Notes under the pieces: generated by a model
What the model was told of the DNA's origin: nothing
Seen by the model: only the letters and a program-made list of their open reading frames with translations
Databases searched by the model: none
Assembly: GCF_000233695.2 (NCBI RefSeq)
Contig: NZ_CM001488.1
Location: 1,804,203-1,868,202 of the forward strand
DNA: 64,000 nt
Direction of reading: 5' to 3'
Source: Desulfobacter postgatei 2ac9
GTDB taxonomy: Bacteria; Desulfobacterota; Desulfobacteria; Desulfobacterales; Desulfobacteraceae
Position numbers and translations under genes: made by a program
Part shown: in pieces, positions 24,457 through 33,321 of the stretch
How the letters are laid out: every line of letters starts with the position of its first letter
How positions within the stretch are numbered: position 1 is the stretch's first letter

Positions 24457-26096
24457 TGGAATTCAATCACCTCTATTTCAACCCTGCGGTTCATCATCCG
24501 GCCCCATGCCGTATCATCGTTTTCAATGGGATCCTGTCCGCCTCTGCCCTGGATTTTCATCTGATAGCTTTTGACCCCAACCCCCAGAAGAAAACTTCTC
24601 ACAATGTTGGCCCTGAATTCGGATAATTTTACATTATACGTGCCATTCTCCATAGTATCTGTATATCCGGTAATGAGAATTTTTGAATTCGGATGAATAA
24701 CCAGGGCTTTTGAAAGCGCTTCAAGCTTTTTAAGGTCTGTTTCAATAAGGTCACTGCCGTTATACTTAAAGCGGACGGTAATTTTCTCCCTTGGAAGTAG
24801 GGCCGGGGAACTATTTGATTCAGGTGATAGCTCTGTTTCAGGGGGGGCAATGGCAAACATGAGTTCTTCGGGATTTTCAGTCTGGCCCTGGACTTTTTTT
24901 TCAAAGACGGCCCTTGGATTGGGAGAATCCGGGTTATCCGGGTGTTCAATATTCCGGACAACGGCCTGATTTTCCGGCTGGATAGTTTGATCTGTTTTTT
25001 GCTCTTGTATCAGTTCCTGGTTTTTATTGAATTGCTCTTTTACCTGGGAAAGCGTGGAAAAAAAATGGTCCGGGAACATAAAGTACCAGGCAAAAATAAA
25101 AAAGCAGATTAATATTACCAGATTTCCCCCTGGGAATCGCTGTTTTTGTGGTTGTGGAACTTGGGGGGGCGGCGGCGGCACAGGCGGATGGTGTTCAAAA
25201 GCCCTGGCAGACAGCTTTTTCCGGGGATTGTTTTTATTTCCAGGGTAGGTGTCGGGCTCAAATGGCCCATTGATGTCACGGTTGCTGACATGGGCCGGAA
25301 TTTTCAGTTCTTTTGCGCACTCCTTTACAATGCCTGCATCAATGATCCGTTGATCCCTGACGAATCCGGACAACAGGGAATGATCGCATAAGATATTGAT
25401 GCGTCTTGGAAATCCGCCTGAATATAGAAAAATCTCCTGAACCGCATCCCGGTCAAACAGCCGTTCCTGTGTGCCTGCTACCTTGAGCCGGTGGCGGATA
25501 TATTCATCCACCTCCTCCGGGGTCAAGGGGTTCAGGTTGTAGTTGAGGGTCATTCGCTGGAGTACCGCCCTGTTCTGGGGCCTGTTCAAAATTTCATTGA
25601 ATTCGTTTTGTCCGATGAAAAAAATATTTATCAGTTTTGCATCCGGCTTTTCAATATTTGACAGCAGGCGAATCTCTTCAAGCATTTCCTGGGTGAGCAG
25701 TTGGGCTTCGTCAATGATGAGCAGCACCTTTTTATTTTTTTCACTGGCGCTGAGAAGAAAGTTTTTAAAATGGGCAAGAAATGCACCCTTGGATGTAAAT
25801 TCCCGGTCTATGCCGAAGGATGCGGCAATATAATTAAAAAAATCAAGTTTAATCAGGCTCGGATCCGGGACAGCGGTGTAGATGATATCCTGTTCCAGGC
25901 TCTGAATTAATGCGTTGATCAGGGATGTCTTGCCTGTTCCCACATCCCCGGTTAAAAGCAGGAACCCCTTGTTGTCCAGGATGCCGTATTTAAGGGTGGC
26001 AAGGGCTTCCTTGTGCTTTTCCCCAAACCACATAAATGCGGGATCGCAGCTGATCTGGAAGGGGGCGAACTTGAGATTGTAAAATTCATTGTACAT
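24453..26096 (-). CDS. ExeA-like exosortase-system ATPase fused to an OmpA domain
   Basis: 547 residues. Residues 1-~270 are the PEP-CTERM-associated AAA ATPase (TIGR03015): MYNEFYNLKFAPFQISCDP, Walker A LLTGDVGTGKTSLINAL, Walker B VLLIIDEAQLLT, sensor region GGFPRRINILCDHSLL. A proline-rich linker (PPVPPPPPQVPQPQ) and one membrane segment (NLVILICFFIFAWYFMF) follow, then a ~100-residue C-terminal OmpA/MotB peptidoglycan-binding domain (KILITGYTDTMENGTYNVKL, LSEFRANIVRSFLLGVGV, NRRVEIEV). The layout predicts a cytoplasmic ATPase tethered across the inner membrane to the cell wall, similar to ExeA/GspA. Its ATG directly follows the TAA of the upstream gene. Confidence 0.9.
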   Translation of the reverse strand: MYNEFYNLKFAPFQISCDPAFMWFGEKHKEALATLKYGILDNKGFLLLTGDVGTGKTSLINALIQSLEQDIIYTAVPDPSLIKLDFFNYIAASFGIDREFTSKGAFLAHFKNFLLSASEKNKKVLLIIDEAQLLTQEMLEEIRLLSNIEKPDAKLINIFFIGQNEFNEILNRPQNRAVLQRMTLNYNLNPLTPEEVDEYIRHRLKVAGTQERLFDRDAVQEIFLYSGGFPRRINILCDHSLLSGFVRDQRIIDAGIVKECAKELKIPAHVSNRDINGPFEPDTYPGNKNNPRKKLSARAFEHHPPVPPPPPQVPQPQKQRFPGGNLVILICFFIFAWYFMFPDHFFSTLSQVKEQFNKNQELIQEQKTDQTIQPENQAVVRNIEHPDNPDSPNPRAVFEKKVQGQTENPEELMFAIAPPETELSPESNSSPALLPREKITVRFKYNGSDLIETDLKKLEALSKALVIHPNSKILITGYTDTMENGTYNVKLSEFRANIVRSFLLGVGVKSYQMKIQGRGGQDPIENDDTAWGRMMNRRVEIEVIEFQ

Positions 26097-27266
26097 TTAT
26101 AAATTATGGAGATACTCCATATCCCTGGGCTGGGTATGTTTTGTTCCGATCATCACCACCTGGGTTTTGTTGGGATGATTCATAAAATAAAGCCTGCCTG
26201 TATATGCAAACAACACTTCAAAACAGCTGGCTTTGTGTTTTTTGCCAGAAAACACCTTCCGTTTCACAATTACCGATCCCGGGTCCCGGTCTAGCTGGTA
26301 AATTGTTTCTTCCGCTTTTATCTGCAACTCTTCGGTCAGGTTCATAAATCCGTCTAAGGCTTTTCTGCTCACGTCAACATTCTTGTACAGGGTTCCGAAA
26401 CGTTTGGATATAAAATCAAACTCGCTTCGTCCTGACTTTGCAGCGCTTTTTCTTTGTTCATATTTTTCAAGGCTTGATTTGAGTTCATTGATCTCAACGT
26501 CCCGTCGCTTCTTTAATTCAATATATGTGTTGAGCCGGTCTTCAAGGCTGACGATCTCGTTAAACATTTCATCTTCATTGATCTTTGCCTTTTTTTGTTC
26601 CGACTGGTATTTTTTATCTAATTGTTTTATATGCTTAAACAGTTCCACCCGTTCTCTGTTCAGTTCTTCCACCAGCTTTTCATGGCGTATTTCATCTTCT
26701 TTTAAATCCTGTTTCAAGTTGTGGATCAAGGCGTTTTTAGCGTCTCTTTCCTCTTTAGCTCTTTTGCTGCCCTGTCTATAAAACACAAAAAAGATTAAAA
26801 GAGACATACCGGAATAAAGGGCAAAGATAAAGTTTGCAAGAAATGATCCGTGATCCAGATGCAGAACGGTATTCACCTTGAGTCCGGAATTAAGTATTGC
26901 AAAGTTTTTATCTGCAACCGCCTGGGCATCGTAGTAGCCCAGTGAATCATCCTCAAATTCGTCGGTTCCCACGTAGATGGGATAAATAATTTTCCCCCGG
27001 CTGTCTGTCACCTGTACTTCCAGGTCAAATCGTGCCATCCGGATCAGGGTGTCCCGGTTTAAAATGGTCTGGATATTTTTTGCTATCCGGTCTTCAATGG
27101 GTACCGATCCGTTTAAAAGGTCACTGGAATTTCCGATAAACCCGTTTTCTATTTTTGAAAGATATTTTTTTTCCAGATAGTCCCGGCAGCCCGCAAGGGT
27201 AATTGTATACAAAATCGGGGTGATGACCAGGCAGAATACAACAACTTTAAAAGGAAAATATTTCAT
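26097..27266 (-). CDS. Inner-membrane coiled-coil protein, unknown family
   Basis: 389 residues, not recognised. Visible layout: an N-terminal membrane segment (VVVFCLVITPILYTITLAGC), a ~110-residue periplasmic segment with IQTILNRDTLIRMARFDLEV, a second membrane segment near 145-162 (FIFALYSGMSLLIFFVFYRQ), then a cytoplasmic coiled coil (~165-275) and a compact C-terminal domain (RKVFSGKKHKASCFEVLFAY, TKHTQPRDMEYL). The first segment ends in LAGC, but the following periplasmic part and second span argue against a simple lipoprotein. Stop and start of this gene and the ATPase are adjacent, so the two are probably partners. The 221 bases upstream (27267-27487) hold no convincing gene. Confidence 0.7.
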   Translation of the reverse strand: MKYFPFKVVVFCLVITPILYTITLAGCRDYLEKKYLSKIENGFIGNSSDLLNGSVPIEDRIAKNIQTILNRDTLIRMARFDLEVQVTDSRGKIIYPIYVGTDEFEDDSLGYYDAQAVADKNFAILNSGLKVNTVLHLDHGSFLANFIFALYSGMSLLIFFVFYRQGSKRAKEERDAKNALIHNLKQDLKEDEIRHEKLVEELNRERVELFKHIKQLDKKYQSEQKKAKINEDEMFNEIVSLEDRLNTYIELKKRRDVEINELKSSLEKYEQRKSAAKSGRSEFDFISKRFGTLYKNVDVSRKALDGFMNLTEELQIKAEETIYQLDRDPGSVIVKRKVFSGKKHKASCFEVLFAYTGRLYFMNHPNKTQVVMIGTKHTQPRDMEYLHNL

Positions 27267-27487
27267 AGCGCCAAGATGTACTGCCCTGCTGCATCAGACA
27301 GCATCAACAGCCGGCCGAAGGAATGGTGATATCCTAGTAGCTTTCTTTTTTGAATACATTGTTTTCTCTTTTAGTGCCCATATTTTTCTCCTTCCACTTG
27401 TTGATAAGGTTAGGTAAGGATTCAAATCTGGAAATAATAGATGAAACAGTACCTTCAAAAGCACAAAACCGCAAGATCTTTTGGCTG

Positions 27488-30400
27488 TTATTCGACGGAT
27501 ATCTGTTGGGAAAAATGAAAAACCGCATTTTGTTCCCGGCAATGGGTCAGTAGTTGTTTAAAGCAGCAGTGTCTTGCCAGCAGGGCGTCTGAATCGGGAA
27601 TGACCGAGAAAAAGGCCCGGCTGCCCACGATGACCAATTTTTTTCTGGCCCGGGTCATGGCTACATTGAGTCGGTTTGGGCTGTTTAAAAACTCGCTGGT
27701 CAGATGGTCCGGGTCCGAGGCGGTGAGGCCGAACAGGATAATGTCCCGCTCGGCACCCTGGATCCGTTCCACTGTGTCCACAAGGGGGAGGGGGGCAGGG
27801 GAATGATGTCCAAGGATTTTTCCCAGCCGTTGGAGGATGGCGTTGTTCTGGGCCCGGTGGGGGGTGATGATAGCCATCCGGTCCGGGGGGAGGCCGTGGC
27901 CCAGGATCAGGCGCCCGGTCAGGGCGGCCATCAGATCCGCCTCTACATCCGATTGCTGGGCGCATCCCTGGTGATCCGTTAATACCAGCGTAACAGGTTG
28001 TTCCGGATTCAGGATGTCGCTGAGGATCGGGTCGTCCCCTGTTGGATTGTATTTTTCGTCCAGAGAATCCAGGTAGAGCCGTGCATTTTCCACCGAAGGG
28101 TCTGGGCAAAGCCGGTTGTGGTACCAGCTTTTGGATGGAAATGCGCAGAGCTCCTTGTTCATCCGGTAGGTGATGTCCAGGGTGACCTGGCACTCTTCAG
28201 GATACAGATCCCGCATATTAGAGAGAATAGAGCGGTTCAAGCGCAGTGCGTTTCCATTGTCATCAGGTTCATGGGAATCATAATTGCCCATGATAATGGG
28301 AGGAAGCTGGTGGACATCGCCCAGGAAGAGGAAATTTCCCCTGCCGTAGATGAGACTCAGCAGGGCCTGGGGAACTGGAACCTGGGAGGCTTCGTCGAAA
28401 ATGATCCAGTCCAGGGCAATGGGAAAGCCTTTATCCTTGCTGTTGAACAGGGAATAAAATCCGTATCCGGTGGCACCTAAAATCAGCCAGGACCGGTTTG
28501 GCAGATCCCGGGCGTCCTTTGTAAATTCCACCTCCATGGCGGTGGAATCGTCAAGGTCGGGTGTGCCGGATGCCGGCGTGTTTTCCTCCCCCCATTTCAC
28601 GCAGTGGCCCGGAAAATGCCCCGGCAGATATTGGTTGACCAGTTGGACCACTTTTTTTAATACCGTGTCAATGGCCTGGTGGGTCAGGGCGCTGATGCCG
28701 ATGCGCAGGGGCTTGCCGGCTTCATGGGCTTCAAGGATCAGGGCAATGATGATCCATCCCAGCAAATGGGTTTTTCCCGTGCCGGGCGGGCCCTGGATCA
28801 TGGCGGTACGGTATTGGAAGGGGAGCATTAAAGCCTGCTGCTGGGAGCGGTTGAGGCTGTGGTTTTCCCGGGCCAGCCATTTTTCCACCCAGGTCGCAGA
28901 TGCCGGTATCTGCCTTTCCAGGGCTGTCCCGGCCAGAAGCTGCTGGAGATGCAAATATCTGCTTTTTGAAAACAGGGTTTCAGATGCGTGGCGCAGTTTT
29001 TCCCGGTTCCAGTCATCCATATCTTCTTCAAGGGAGTAGTACAACGCTTTATTGAGATTTATCTTGCCGGACCGGGAAAGCAGCCCGATGTCACCGGCTT
29101 GGGTATCATATTCGACCATGACCACGGGAAAGCCGTTTTGCAGATCGGTCATGCCATGGGGCACCAGTTTAAGGAAATCCCCCTGGCGGAATTTGGCCGG
29201 CCGGGTCTGGTCTGTGGGTCTGAAGATATTGATGAAGCGCCCGGAGCTGTCCAGCCGGGTCTGGTGAAATTTCAGGTACCCCAGGGACCTGAACCGCAGC
29301 ATCCGTTCTTCCAGGGGCTGTTCCTGGAGCATCATGATATCTGCCTCTTTCAGGCGTTGTTCCTCCTGGATAAATGTTGTATACGGCCAGGCCTTTTTAT
29401 CTCCATGACTGCGGGACGGCCATTCCCTGATCCACCGGCTTTGCAGCCGGGACACGGCGGTCTGGTAAAGGTCTGCCATGAGCGCCAGGCAATTTTTTAC
29501 TTCGGCTGCCGCCTGGTTTATATCGCTGATGAATCCGCTGTTGTGGTGAAACAGGGTAGGTGGCGGTGCAGGCAGGGTCCTGCATTTGAAGATGCGGCCC
29601 AGGGTATATAGAGATGCTGTGCCCGGCGCGGGCATATAAAAATGAGCGGTCAGGACCTTTTGAATATCCGTCCAGGAGGAGGGTTGGGTTTGGTCGAGAA
29701 ATTCACAGGATGCTCTTTGTGCCTCTCCGAGCCATTGATTCAGAGCTGCGGGTGTCTGGGGGCCGAAATGGAAAATATGGGGGCCCTGGCCGACATGGAT
29801 GCTCTCTTCCCACAACCGCGCCAATTGCCTTAAAAAGGTTTGTCGGACTGCCTGGCGCTCCTGGTTGGTTTCCATGCGCCATACATGTGATTCAACAATT
29901 GTACTGCCGTTTGTATCCAGAACCTGCCATCCCAGGACCCGGGGCAGGTTGTCCAGGGGATCTTTTTCCAGGTGGATGAAAATTGCCCGGGAGAGGTTGG
30001 CCGGGAAGCGGTGGGTCTTTTTTTTGTGGCAGCAGATGCGGCCGGTTAAAAAGGCATCACACCATCCCAATAATTTTTTCTGCTGTCCCGGGGAGAGGCG
30101 AAGGGTCTCTTTTTTAAGGGCACCGGACAGCTGTTCAAGACTGGTGATCTCCATCTGCTGCAGGGCAGCCAGTTCGCCTCTGGTTAATTTGGGCAGGAAC
30201 CGTATCTCCTCATGGGCCAGGGCATGGTGGTAGCAGCCGGGGAATCCGGAACAGGCTGTGCAAAGGCTTTGAAGCCTGTAATCTGCATGGGGCGGCAGGC
30301 CGGAAAGCACATGGCCAAGGTGGTGCAGGAGCGTGGGCAGGGCCGCAAGGTATGGGATTAAATCAAATTCATGGATCTGATACGGTTCTGTTATCCGCAC

Positions 30401-33316
30401 GTCACCCAATGGTGGCGGGGTAATGATGAATCCTTTGCGGGAGACCCGGGCAGGCAGGTTGCAGCGGTCAATAATTTGTTCCAGTGCCAGGGCATAAAAG
30501 GCCACCTGCCATTTATGGTGGTATCCTGGTTTTTGGCTGCGTTTGATATCCCCGGCTTCAATGATTGCCTGTCCGTCTTTGCCCGGGGAAAGTTTCAGAA
30601 GATCCGGGATGCCGATACCTCTGATATGGGGGAATTGATGGATGGGCGTTTCTGTCTTGAGATAGCACTGAGACAGCCATATCGGCCGGGCGTTTTCCGG
30701 ATCACTGCCGGCCAGTTGCTGGATTGTTTGTTTTAGGAGCTTAACCGAAGGGAGCCACCGGGGCTGGCCGGTGGCTGGAGGTTCCGGCACAGCCAGGTGG
30801 TTCCCCTGTTGTTTAAGGGCAACCAGCACGGCCTGTTCATGTCGGACGCCCTGTTCCCGGACAAGGGCCATGACATCGTCCTCTTCTTGTACGGGATGGG
30901 CCAAGCCAAGGTATGAGAGACAGAATCTGCGATCACACTGGCCGTGGAAAATATAATCACTGACCATGGTGGCGGCCAGAGCGCGGGCGTCGGCCCGGTC
31001 TGGGTCCAGGCCGGGAGCCTGCCATACGGGGGATAAAAAGGGTGATGCTTTCGGCGTTTTTGCCGTCTGTTTTTCTTGGAACAAAAGCGCTGCTCCGGCT
31101 TCCATCTCAAAGTCTGGAGATTGCTCGACGGCCATGGGTAAAGGTTGGCACAGGTCTGCCATATCCCCGGAAACAATATCCGAACCCAGTTCAAGATACC
31201 GGGCAAAGGTATCGGCAACCCGTTGATCAAAGAGAAAATCCGCTACCTCTTCCACCATCTGTGGTCTGGGCAGGGTCCGCCAGAAAATACTCAGGGGAAT
31301 CAGACTGCGCAGCACTTTGAAATGAGCGGAGACCCAGGTGTGGAAGGCCTTTTTTTCAACGGGCAGGTTCAGTTTTTGAAAGTCAATCCAGCGGTCGCAT
31401 TCCACTCCGGTTTCGCTGGAGGCCACCTCCAGGTCCTCATCCTGGAAATGGTCCCGGATGGCCCATTCCAACACCAGATTGCCGGCGGACCCCAGAAAGG
31501 TGCAAAAGTGAAATCTTGCCCGGGTCCCCGGAACCACCTCAATCCCGTTGGCCAGCGTCACCCGGTTCTCGAAATATGAGCATTCCCGGCGGAATAATTT
31601 CTGGGTCCGGGCCATAAGGCCGCTGTCCCGGGGCAGGGTGCCGGTGCCCAGGATGCGCCCCATAGCCTGGGCCGTTTCCCAGGAGACATGTGCCCCCAGC
31701 CCTACCCATACCAGGGCCTTATCATCCTTTTTCATGGCCGGCCGGGCCGTGACCTTGCCGGGATCACCTTCATCAATCTTCAGGATTTTAAGGCGCCGGC
31801 CCGAAAGATAAACCCGATCCCCCACCTCCATCTGGTCAACAATGGATTGGGGGATGTCGGCAATGGATTCCATCTCCACTTCAAGGATGTATTCCTTTTC
31901 GCTTTCCGGAAAGTTTCCCCAGATTTTATACGCCATGAAATGGTTCCGGTACTGCCATCCGCCCCGGATCAGGCCGGGTCGCCCAGTCCGTTGATCGGTT
32001 CGTCTCAGCCAGCCCTTTTTTTCAAGGGCCTCGAAAATATCCGGCAGCAGGTGCTTGCGGTCCGGAAACAGGGCCTTCAGGGCGTTGAGGGAAATTTCTT
32101 TTTTTTCATATAGGCAGGAGATGACCTGCTGGCTCAACACACTGGGCAGGGCTTTGGGGGACGGGGCCTCGATTTTTCCCCGGCGGCCCAGCTCCAGCAG
32201 GGCAAGAAAGCGGATTACCTGGTTGCCCGCGGATTCCCCGGTGGTGATACCCCAGAAATTGATGGATTGCCCCCGGCGGTTTGCCCGGCCGATGCGCTGG
32301 AGAAAGGCCGACACCGAGCCCGGGGGCTCGTAAAGGAGTACCGCATCCACATCCCCCACATCAATGCCCAGCTCCAGGGTGGAGGTGGCAATGCACAGGG
32401 CATGGGGATTTTTCCGGAATCGGTCTTCCGCTTTTTTTCTTTCCTTTGCCTTGAGGTTGGAATAGTGCAGCTCGGTGACCTCCCTGAATACCCCGCTGCG
32501 CCGGACAATGCCGGAAAGCCGGTCGCAGGCCGACCGGCTGTTGCAGAACATAAGAATTTTTCGATACGCCCATTCCCGGTACAGATCATTGAGCAGGGCG
32601 GGCAGCTCGGTATCCTCTTTTCTCAGGTGGAGAAGCCGGGCCTGAATCTGCCGGTCCGCACCGGCCGAGATGGCCGTGGCGCCGGGCCTGAAATTGAAAA
32701 AATCCATGACCTCTGGGATGTCGGCAATGGTGGCGGACATGGCAATTTTCTGTATGGGCGTGCCGGTTCTTCGTTCCAGGCGGGTGAACAGATAGGCCAG
32801 GTGTCGGCCCCGGTACTGGTGGACCAGGGGATGGACTTCGTCGATGATCACGGTGCCTACCCGGGCCAGAAAGGCTTTGAGGCCGGCATTGCCGCTGCCC
32901 AGCATCACATCCAGGGATTCCGGGGTGGTGAACATGATGTCCGGTCGCTGGGTTCCCCCCTTTTTGATGTCCCCGGTGCGGATGGCCAGGATCAGGCTCA
33001 ACCGCTCGGTGATGATGGGCTCAAACCGGCGCATGAGGTCCTTGGCCAGGGCCCGGGTGGGAATAATGTATAAAACCCCGTGGGCACGACCAGAGGTGAT
33101 GACCCGTTCCAGGGCCGGGGCCAGGACGGCCTCGCTTTTGCCCGAGCCGGTGGCTGCCTGGACGATGAGGTCCCGGCCTTCAAGGATGGGGGCGATGGCC
33201 TCCGTCTGGACCGGCCGCAGGCCGACAAAGGTCCCGTAAAAAGGTCGGAAGGTGTTGGGGAGCCTTAAAAGGGGATCGGGCAGGAGGTCGGATGGCGGAT
33301 CAGTGACCTGCAGCAT
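27488..33316 (-). CDS. Giant SF2 helicase / Fe-S nuclease / SF1 helicase fusion
   Basis: 1942 residues. Domains in order: (i) Lhr-like DEAD/DEAH SF2 helicase, ~25-560, with VQAATGSGKS (54-61), VIIDEVH (157-162), KIAMSATIAD and the arginine-finger motif QRIGRANRRG (340-349); (ii) a Cas4/RecB-like PD-(D/E)XK nuclease, ~785-1030, with GQCDRRFCLSYLG, GIPDLL (Asp905), EAGDIK (Asp923, Lys925) and cysteines 794, 1019, 1022 and 1028 placed for a 4Fe-4S cluster; (iii) a YprB/TM0106-like RNase H segment, ~1110-1210, whose usual DxE entry reads FIHLEKDP; (iv) a Dna2/UPF1-like SF1 helicase, ~1485-1930, with QGPPGTGKTHL (1508-1518), IIFDEASQVP and GDVHQLPP, ending VAMTRARKKLVIVG. It follows the second ATPase by 5 bases. 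GC-rich throughout. Most likely the effector of a DNA-processing or defence operon. Confidence 0.9.
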   Translation of the reverse strand: MLQVTDPPSDLLPDPLLRLPNTFRPFYGTFVGLRPVQTEAIAPILEGRDLIVQAATGSGKSEAVLAPALERVITSGRAHGVLYIIPTRALAKDLMRRFEPIITERLSLILAIRTGDIKKGGTQRPDIMFTTPESLDVMLGSGNAGLKAFLARVGTVIIDEVHPLVHQYRGRHLAYLFTRLERRTGTPIQKIAMSATIADIPEVMDFFNFRPGATAISAGADRQIQARLLHLRKEDTELPALLNDLYREWAYRKILMFCNSRSACDRLSGIVRRSGVFREVTELHYSNLKAKERKKAEDRFRKNPHALCIATSTLELGIDVGDVDAVLLYEPPGSVSAFLQRIGRANRRGQSINFWGITTGESAGNQVIRFLALLELGRRGKIEAPSPKALPSVLSQQVISCLYEKKEISLNALKALFPDRKHLLPDIFEALEKKGWLRRTDQRTGRPGLIRGGWQYRNHFMAYKIWGNFPESEKEYILEVEMESIADIPQSIVDQMEVGDRVYLSGRRLKILKIDEGDPGKVTARPAMKKDDKALVWVGLGAHVSWETAQAMGRILGTGTLPRDSGLMARTQKLFRRECSYFENRVTLANGIEVVPGTRARFHFCTFLGSAGNLVLEWAIRDHFQDEDLEVASSETGVECDRWIDFQKLNLPVEKKAFHTWVSAHFKVLRSLIPLSIFWRTLPRPQMVEEVADFLFDQRVADTFARYLELGSDIVSGDMADLCQPLPMAVEQSPDFEMEAGAALLFQEKQTAKTPKASPFLSPVWQAPGLDPDRADARALAATMVSDYIFHGQCDRRFCLSYLGLAHPVQEEDDVMALVREQGVRHEQAVLVALKQQGNHLAVPEPPATGQPRWLPSVKLLKQTIQQLAGSDPENARPIWLSQCYLKTETPIHQFPHIRGIGIPDLLKLSPGKDGQAIIEAGDIKRSQKPGYHHKWQVAFYALALEQIIDRCNLPARVSRKGFIITPPPLGDVRITEPYQIHEFDLIPYLAALPTLLHHLGHVLSGLPPHADYRLQSLCTACSGFPGCYHHALAHEEIRFLPKLTRGELAALQQMEITSLEQLSGALKKETLRLSPGQQKKLLGWCDAFLTGRICCHKKKTHRFPANLSRAIFIHLEKDPLDNLPRVLGWQVLDTNGSTIVESHVWRMETNQERQAVRQTFLRQLARLWEESIHVGQGPHIFHFGPQTPAALNQWLGEAQRASCEFLDQTQPSSWTDIQKVLTAHFYMPAPGTASLYTLGRIFKCRTLPAPPPTLFHHNSGFISDINQAAAEVKNCLALMADLYQTAVSRLQSRWIREWPSRSHGDKKAWPYTTFIQEEQRLKEADIMMLQEQPLEERMLRFRSLGYLKFHQTRLDSSGRFINIFRPTDQTRPAKFRQGDFLKLVPHGMTDLQNGFPVVMVEYDTQAGDIGLLSRSGKINLNKALYYSLEEDMDDWNREKLRHASETLFSKSRYLHLQQLLAGTALERQIPASATWVEKWLARENHSLNRSQQQALMLPFQYRTAMIQGPPGTGKTHLLGWIIIALILEAHEAGKPLRIGISALTHQAIDTVLKKVVQLVNQYLPGHFPGHCVKWGEENTPASGTPDLDDSTAMEVEFTKDARDLPNRSWLILGATGYGFYSLFNSKDKGFPIALDWIIFDEASQVPVPQALLSLIYGRGNFLFLGDVHQLPPIIMGNYDSHEPDDNGNALRLNRSILSNMRDLYPEECQVTLDITYRMNKELCAFPSKSWYHNRLCPDPSVENARLYLDSLDEKYNPTGDDPILSDILNPEQPVTLVLTDHQGCAQQSDVEADLMAALTGRLILGHGLPPDRMAIITPHRAQNNAILQRLGKILGHHSPAPLPLVDTVERIQGAERDIILFGLTASDPDHLTSEFLNSPNRLNVAMTRARKKLVIVGSRAFFSVIPDSDALLARHCCFKQLLTHCREQNAVFHFSQQISVE

Positions 33317-33321
33317 GGGAA

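Noticed and set aside
27294-27542. Minus-strand frames between the coiled-coil gene and the helicase stop
   Set aside because: Two overlapping frames of similar length, both running into the helicase 3' end, with no RBS and no domain.
28000-33250. Many long plus-strand and alternative minus-strand frames (up to 268 codons)
   Set aside because: Shadows of the GC-rich helicase gene; their products are Pro/Gly/Arg-rich without motifs.
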